Positions 58,637 to 64,000 of a stretch of 64,000 bases of DNA are shown piece by piece. How positions within the stretch are numbered: the stretch's first letter is position 1; the number at the start of each line of letters is the position of its first letter. The translations under genes were made by a program, and so were the position numbers. Location: contig CM045992.1 in NCBI GenBank assembly GCA_025175895.1, forward strand, positions 119,314,377 through 119,378,376. Reading direction: 5' to 3'. This stretch comes from Wurfbainia villosa (taxonomy: Eukaryota; Streptophyta; Magnoliopsida; Zingiberales; Zingiberaceae). The notes under the pieces are model-generated. The model saw nothing but the letters and a program-made list of their open reading frames with translations. It did not search any database and was not told where the DNA came from.

Positions 58637-58837
58637 GTGATTAAGACATGACGGAGCTTGTGAATAAGACAAGGATAAGTCATTTTTTGAATTCAGATGA
58701 TTCCCACATGTCATGGCCACCACGTCAAGGCCCATAGAACCCTCCGTTATTTACCTTCATCACAATGACCGTGGAACATACCGATAGAGGCTACTAGATT
58801 GACATATTCCAACTTTGCGGGCTAAACGCTAGAATCT

Positions 58838-59211
58838 AGCAAACAGCAGCTGTATGTCTCATTCAGTGGCATGTTTAAACAAATCCACTAGTACCACATT
58901 CCAATCACCAATGGATTCCAGCACCCTCATTGACCGAGAAGGATTTACCATGCATGCCAAAAATCAAACCATTATGATCCTTCAAACCCACAACAAAAGC
59001 TCAATGAGCATTCCAAGGTAAATCACTAAAAACATACTCAAAAACCACAGAATGTATAGACTCAATACATCAATATCCTGTTAAAATAGAGTATTGTTAG
59101 CTATTGATGTCACAACAAGAAGTCAATTCAGATGTTTGGGTTGCCTCCGCTAATACCATTCAGAATAACTTGAATTTGAACATAAAACAATGACTTGTTT
59201 CAGGATTACAA
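58838..59211. other. 3' flank of the kinesin gene
   Basis: Probably the 3' UTR and polyadenylation region of the minus-strand kinesin gene. No other gene is seen. A further short terminal exon after a donor-like AACAAG/GTAAGA at 59230 cannot be excluded. Confidence 0.4.
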
Positions 59212-62200
59212 TTACCTAGCCCATCCTCTTACCTTGTTTTTCTCCTTGACAATTCCTCCTCCAGTTTGCTGGTCCTTTTTTATTCTGCTATGAGGAAATA
59301 GCTTGTGAGTTGTGACAACTTTTGCTGTCCTTGTAATCCTTCCATATGCTTTTGCTTGGTCTAGTTTCCTGCTTCTATTAATTTCCAATGGTTCTGTCTT
59401 GTGGTCTACTGAGTTTGTAGAAAGCACACTGTGATTCTCAGTGTTATCAGCCGATGCATTGCTTCGATGCTCACGCTCAGCTTTCTTCTTGATTCCAGAA
59501 GGAGGAGATGCACCTTTATGGAGAATTAAAACTCGGCCCGTTGTTGGCCTGTTTATAGAGGTTGAACTTATCAGGATGTGAGGGTCAGTGTCGCTTGTTG
59601 ATTCATCGCTTGAAGACCCTTTTGCTTCTGCTGGTGTTCCAAGTCTTGATCTATCAGCTGAATGTAAGAGTAAAATCGAGTGTGATTCTTTCTGTTCTCG
59701 AAGCTTACTTTCGAGCTCTTTAACCTGCAAATTAGCTCATCCAAATTTATGAATTTTGGGAAGTTAAGCAAGTCAAGTTGAAACATGTTTATGCAAATCT
59801 CTTACTTTTTGTTCAAGAGTCAACTGAAATTGCAGTCTTTCTTTAAGCTGACACTCTAGTTGCTTAACCTGTTCATGCAATAGAATGTTGGTTTCAAGAA
59901 CATCAAAAGGAATATAATGTGTTGATGACAAGCTACCTTCTCCTTAGCTGCAATTTCAGAGTGTGATCGATCATTAAGTTTGAATTCAAGCTCTTTAACC
60001 TGTATGCCAACAATAATAGTAAATGAATTAAACTCTAGAGGATCCTGGAGTTAATATATTTGTTTATTTATTATTTGAGAGGACTTTTTATAAGCAATAC
60101 TCTAACCTTTTCCTGAAGACTCACTGATTCTATCCGTTGTCGCTCTTTCAATCTTTGTTCCATATCTTTGACCTGTAAACAACATAAATTTGTTTTGTCG
60201 ATGTGCAATGTTAACAGTTTTCTTAGCAGAAAATACTCCAACTTTTTACTATTAGTCTAAACCATACTTTTTGCTGAAGCATCATAGATTCTTCTTCCTT
60301 CCCATTCAATTTTTCCATGAGCTGACACTGCTTTCTGTCCAGTTGACTTTGTATTTCTGCATTTGAATTGAGTTGGCTTGCAAGATCTTTATTCTAACAA
60401 GAGTAAACAAATTAAGATACTGTCAAAAACATGGAAAAGTGGCTTTTCTTTTGAGGAAAATAAAAGAGTGGACTTTGATATAATGTACGGTACCTTTTCT
60501 TGTAGCATCCTCCATTGTTGGTCTTTCTCTTTCAGTTTATTCTCAAGGTTCTGGCAATTTTCCTCAAGCTTCCTTAAAGACTCATCCTTGGTTCTAGATT
60601 CCTGTCTCACTTTATCAAGCTTCAAGAAAAATGACAACAGCAGGTAATTAACATCGACTGAGTGTTATAATAAAAGATCACCTTGTATCAATTGTAAGGA
60701 AAAAGAACACAAAAACGTAATATAAGTAACCATCAGAAAGCAATACCATCTGTTTCATTTTTTGCTGTTCCACTGTGTCAACTTGTCTCTTAGCAGGACC
60801 CAACTCTACTCCCCGAACTCGACTTGCAAAGGTCAGTGAACTGACAGTTTCACCCATGTCATTGTCTGATGGGCTAATTTGTACAAACATCAAAGCTTTT
60901 GAATCACCTCCTGCTTTCCATAATAGCAAATGATGTCATTTGCTGATTTTCTAATGACTCATGTTGACATTAAGTTCTATGCCAAATGTTAAAGTACATT
61001 CGATTAGCCAACCCACCTAATGAATCTTGCAGCAAATGTGTAAGCTTGGAATTCCTGCAAAAAAGGGAGATTTTGATTAGATTCTGAATTAAACCAAGAA
61101 AGGCATTATATGATTTCAAACCTGTAAGGGACGTGGTTGCTTTTGGATGTAAGAGCAGAAATGACATCTCCAAGGGCAGAGAGTGATCTATTAATGTTTT
61201 GAGCTTCCTTGAGTCTCTCCCCTTGAACATCTGTCCTTGTTAGCCTCTCACTTCCAGCCAAATCCACGAGCCAAAGCTTGCTCTTTGTGCACTCTCCATT
61301 CATCAAATTTTTTGCGCTCACCATTACACAAAGCATGCTGAAGATTCAAGAATTTAGTAGTTCTAGTAGTTATAATACAAGGCAGATCCATGTTTCAGAA
61401 TAAATATACAAGGCAAACCCAAGTTATCACTAACCAATGAGATCTACTGCTATGTTCATTTACATTGTTAGAACCAACAGCTCTAGCATTGCTCCCAGCC
61501 TGCAGAACGTTCCAAGCTTCCTTCATATTCTCAACTTTAGCTTCTACCATCCCTGGCACATGATGAAATCCTTCGGCTGCTTGCCTAACTTCCAACCTAT
61601 GTGAAAAATGTATCGACAAACAACATAATTGTAAGCATGGTGGACCAAGTACAAAGCACATGTACTAAAAGAGAAGGGAATTTACTTCTTGTTTGATGGA
61701 GAGGTTGCTAATAAGTCTCTGATTTGCTCATTGTAAACCTCCAGAACACTCACAGATATGCTGTAGGAAATTGTGTCCTTCCTCTCCACTGCTATTTTAA
61801 ACAGCTCTTCCAAAGTTCTATAATTCACTCCCCTATTATTTTCAGTACCTTCCATGGTGAATGTCTTCCCTGTACCAGTCTGTCCATATGCGAATATGCA
61901 GACATTGTAGCCATCTAGGACTGATGTGACAAAAGGTGAAGTATCCGCATAAACATCAGCTGCACATCGTTAATATAATAATGAATATCCAATAAGTAAG
62001 ATGGAATGTTTTCATTCAAATAATTATTAGCATACATCATAACCTCCAAATTAGCACGGTTAGTTGAATCAGTGAAGGTCATTATTCCACACCATACTCT
62101 CAAGATTCTAATTCACTTCCTCTTTTCTGCTTCTTTAAACTGCAAACTAAGTTTGCATGATCAAGTTTTGGATGGTTTAGTCACCCTATGCCTACTATGA

Positions 62201-64000
62201 ACATTTTGCACCATGTTCTTAGGATTCCATAATATTTTCTTCAATTTCTCACATCATTTACTGACAAAGGTTGTTTTCAGATTCATACTTCAGATAACAC
62301 ACCAAAATATCTTTCTACTAATTTAAGACAATTAACTACTGCACTTAATTCCCCTAATTTTGACAAATTTCATGTCATCAACATTCTCATTAATGATTCA
62401 ACTTGTTCAATACCTTGATTATCCTTTGGCGTATAAACTTGATCAAGCTTAAAGCTTTTCTTTGTCGTTCCACTTGCCATGATTCCAATTTCACCGTCCT
62501 TGGCTGCATCAAAATCTATAATGCCATGGCATCCAGATGAAATCTCCTCCTTACTCAAAGGGCGACACCTAAGAAATACCCTAATATTCCCTAGAACAAT
62601 GAAAGAAAGATTCTAGTCAATCAAACAATACAAGTAAGCAAATAATAAGAGATGCATACCTTTTGTCTCCTGGAGTTGGTTAAACAATCTTTTTCTCTTG
62701 CCCATCTCCTCGTTATACTTTACCTTGAGATCTTCACTTTGTGCAACTGTGAGCATAAAGCAACTTCAGAATTTCCTTTCTAGTCATTGTATGTATCTTA
62801 AAGTTGGTAACTGTAGAAGCCCACCTAAGGCTTGAATTGCAGTGGTCATGTTATTTAGATTAGGGATTGAGTTAGCACAATCATGTGCTTCTTGTGAAAG
62901 TTGCATATGATCTTCTTTTATTGCCTGGAAAAAAGAACAGCTGAACCATGACCAAAAGCATTTTAAAATCTACTTTACATTTATAGAAGTTTTTTGATGC
63001 AGATCTGACCCTTATATACCTTAGTCTTCCTTTCCAAATTATTGATTATAGAAGACCATAACTTCTTATCCTTCTTGTATTTATCTGAAACGTCTTTGGA
63101 TTTTTCCTTCTCCCTTCCAATAGCTCGTTCTGCAAACAAAAACAGAATAATTGGACAAATTTTATTAGAGTGTATTACTCTCGAGGCAACATAGTTCCCT
63201 TACTAAGTGTTTCATTTTCGAAGATGATGTTATCATGCTCCATTGTAACATTCTGTAGTTTCTGATTTACATCTGTTAGTGACATCCAAGCTTCAAAACA
63301 TTCATCAGACTTCAATTTACATTCATTGGTTAGCTCCTGTATTTTCTTCTCATACTGGCCGATGTTTCTGCTTGGTAATTTTTTCTGCAGTTGGGAAAAA
63401 AAGTGATCAAATAGCTATCTTTCAAATCTTAAAAACTTTACAACTAAGCTTCAGTTCCTCACCTGAATAGGAGAGACCTCTATCTCAGTGGCGCATTTGA
63501 TGCACAAATGAAGTTCTGGGTTTATCATGGCTGCTAAACTTGGATGAAATTAAAACTGAGAAAAGAGAAATATTTAAACTTTATTCCTAGAAAGGCAATA
63601 AATACAACGTACCTGTTGAGACTGGAGCCTTTCTGATGCAAATTCCGGAAACTGTTGGAGATCCACAGAGTCCCTCAAATCTTATTAAAACACCCTGGTT
63701 GTGCAACACAGTGACTCTGATATCAACTAGCTGGAGAGGCTTATTAGCTCCAACGACAGCATATATATCAAATGAAGATAATATCTGCAATTCTAACCCA
63801 GAAAAGGATTTCTCAGAACCCATAAATTAACGAAATGTTATACAAAATGCTGCAAGTGAAAGAGATCTTGCCTTCTCTTCTTGTACAAATATGTTAAAAA
63901 CTCTAATTCCTTTAGGACCGTTTGTATTGACTATCTCTGCAAAGTGCAGGTCCACGAAATAGTCTCCGGGAACAAGATTATCAAACATGTAGCGAAAGTC
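59212..64000 (-). CDS. kinesin-14 with N-terminal malectin domain (MDKIN/KIN-14 type), 5'-partial
   Basis: Minus-strand exons are 63872-64000 (cut by the window), 63613-63784, 63463-63533, 63204-63384, 63020-63129, 62825-62924, 62660-62746, 62414-62590, 61686-61959, 61435-61596, 61122-61337, 61017-61054, 60747-60910, 60494-60619, 60268-60393, 60107-60172, 59937-59999, 59806-59868 and 59212-59724. All are in phase, giving 945 residues in view. The first exons encode a malectin-like di-glucose-binding region (LVPGDYFVDLHFAEI, KGIRVFNIFVQ, FEGLCGSPTVSGICI). Coiled coil follows. The motor begins GNIRVFLRCRPLS and has the P-loop GQTGTGKT, switch I NEHSSRSHC (Cys codon split by an intron), switch II LVDLAGSER and the NKSLTHLLQDSLGG-type region reading NSKLTHLLQDSLGG. 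GNIRVF at the neck junction marks minus-end-directed kinesin-14. A long C-terminal coiled coil and tail follow. The first intron seen uses a GC donor (63871-63870). Arabidopsis At1g72250/At2g22610 (MDKIN) share this layout. Confidence 0.93.

Larger units (their letters stand above)
53890..58821 (+). mobile_element. SINE interrupted by a copia element
   Basis: SINE pieces are 53890-53914 and 58642-58821, together about 205 bases. The outer 16-base repeats CTAAATGCTAGAATTT (53874-53889) and CTAAACGCTAGAATCT (58822-58837) are the SINE's own target duplication. The right piece carries the shared 3' domain (CCGTTATTTACCTTCATCAC, then GACCGTGGAACATACCG and AGGCTACTAGATTGACAT) and is closest to the SINE at 39150. 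The copia target duplication GTGAT (53910-53914 and 58637-58641) lies inside the SINE. Confidence 0.8.

Noticed and set aside
1..64000. CRISPR array, prokaryotic operon or phage-like system
   Set aside because: All recognisable genes are intron-containing plant genes or eukaryotic retroelements; no direct-repeat/spacer array of CRISPR form is present.
1..64000. A co-regulated cluster of TTG1, AN, BDG and ERF genes for epidermal traits
   Set aside because: The genes are unrelated in sequence, differ in strand and are spaced by transposons; shared biology is suggestive only and plant genes of this kind are not usually clustered.

Overview
This is a nuclear segment of a flowering plant, most likely a monocot. 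Exons are small, with GT-AG introns full of transposon debris. Some single-exon genes have very high GC at third codon positions (the WD40 gene at 2.3 kb, the AP2/ERF gene at 33.4 kb) while the spacers are AT-rich, a contrast typical of commelinid monocots. I cannot name the species.

Seven host genes can be supported. From left to right they are: an intronless TTG1-type WD40 gene (+, 2340-3371); an ANGUSTIFOLIA/CtBP-like gene (-, 11060-19891, 7 exons); a BODYGUARD-type alpha/beta hydrolase (-, 22263-24273, 4 exons); a BBR/BPC GAGA-binding factor (+, coding 29359-31059, with a probable long 5' UTR intron); a small DREB A-5-like AP2/ERF factor (-, 33144-33707); an MFS_5 molybdate-anion-transporter-like gene (-, 40157-43841, 8 exons); and a malectin-domain kinesin-14 (-, 59212 to beyond 64000, 19 exons seen, N terminus off the window). 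Exon boundaries were derived by hand: every junction keeps the reading frame and the spliced proteins match what I know of their families. The TTG1, AN, BDG and ERF homologues all bear on epidermal or cell-shape biology or transcription, but they are not an operon and I do not claim they act together.

The rest is mobile DNA and decayed repeats: a 5.6 kb L1-type LINE (44914-50473) with target-site duplications and a poly(A) tail; a 4.7 kb Ty1/copia element (53915-58636, minus strand) that landed inside a SINE; several tRNA-derived SINEs with clear 16-17 bp duplications; three copies of a longer SINE-like repeat; RTE-LINE 3' fragments; two opposed copies of a PIF/Harbinger-like element with a GC-rich core; two Mutator-like MITEs with 9 bp duplications; a hAT-like element with a duplicated left end; and several minisatellites.

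I did not find a convincing new multi-gene system. The most unusual things are the SINE/copia nest, the GC-core Harbinger-like pair, the hAT element whose end and target site are tandemly duplicated, the modular coiled-coil exons of the kinesin gene, and the repeat-filled intron isolating the last AN exon.
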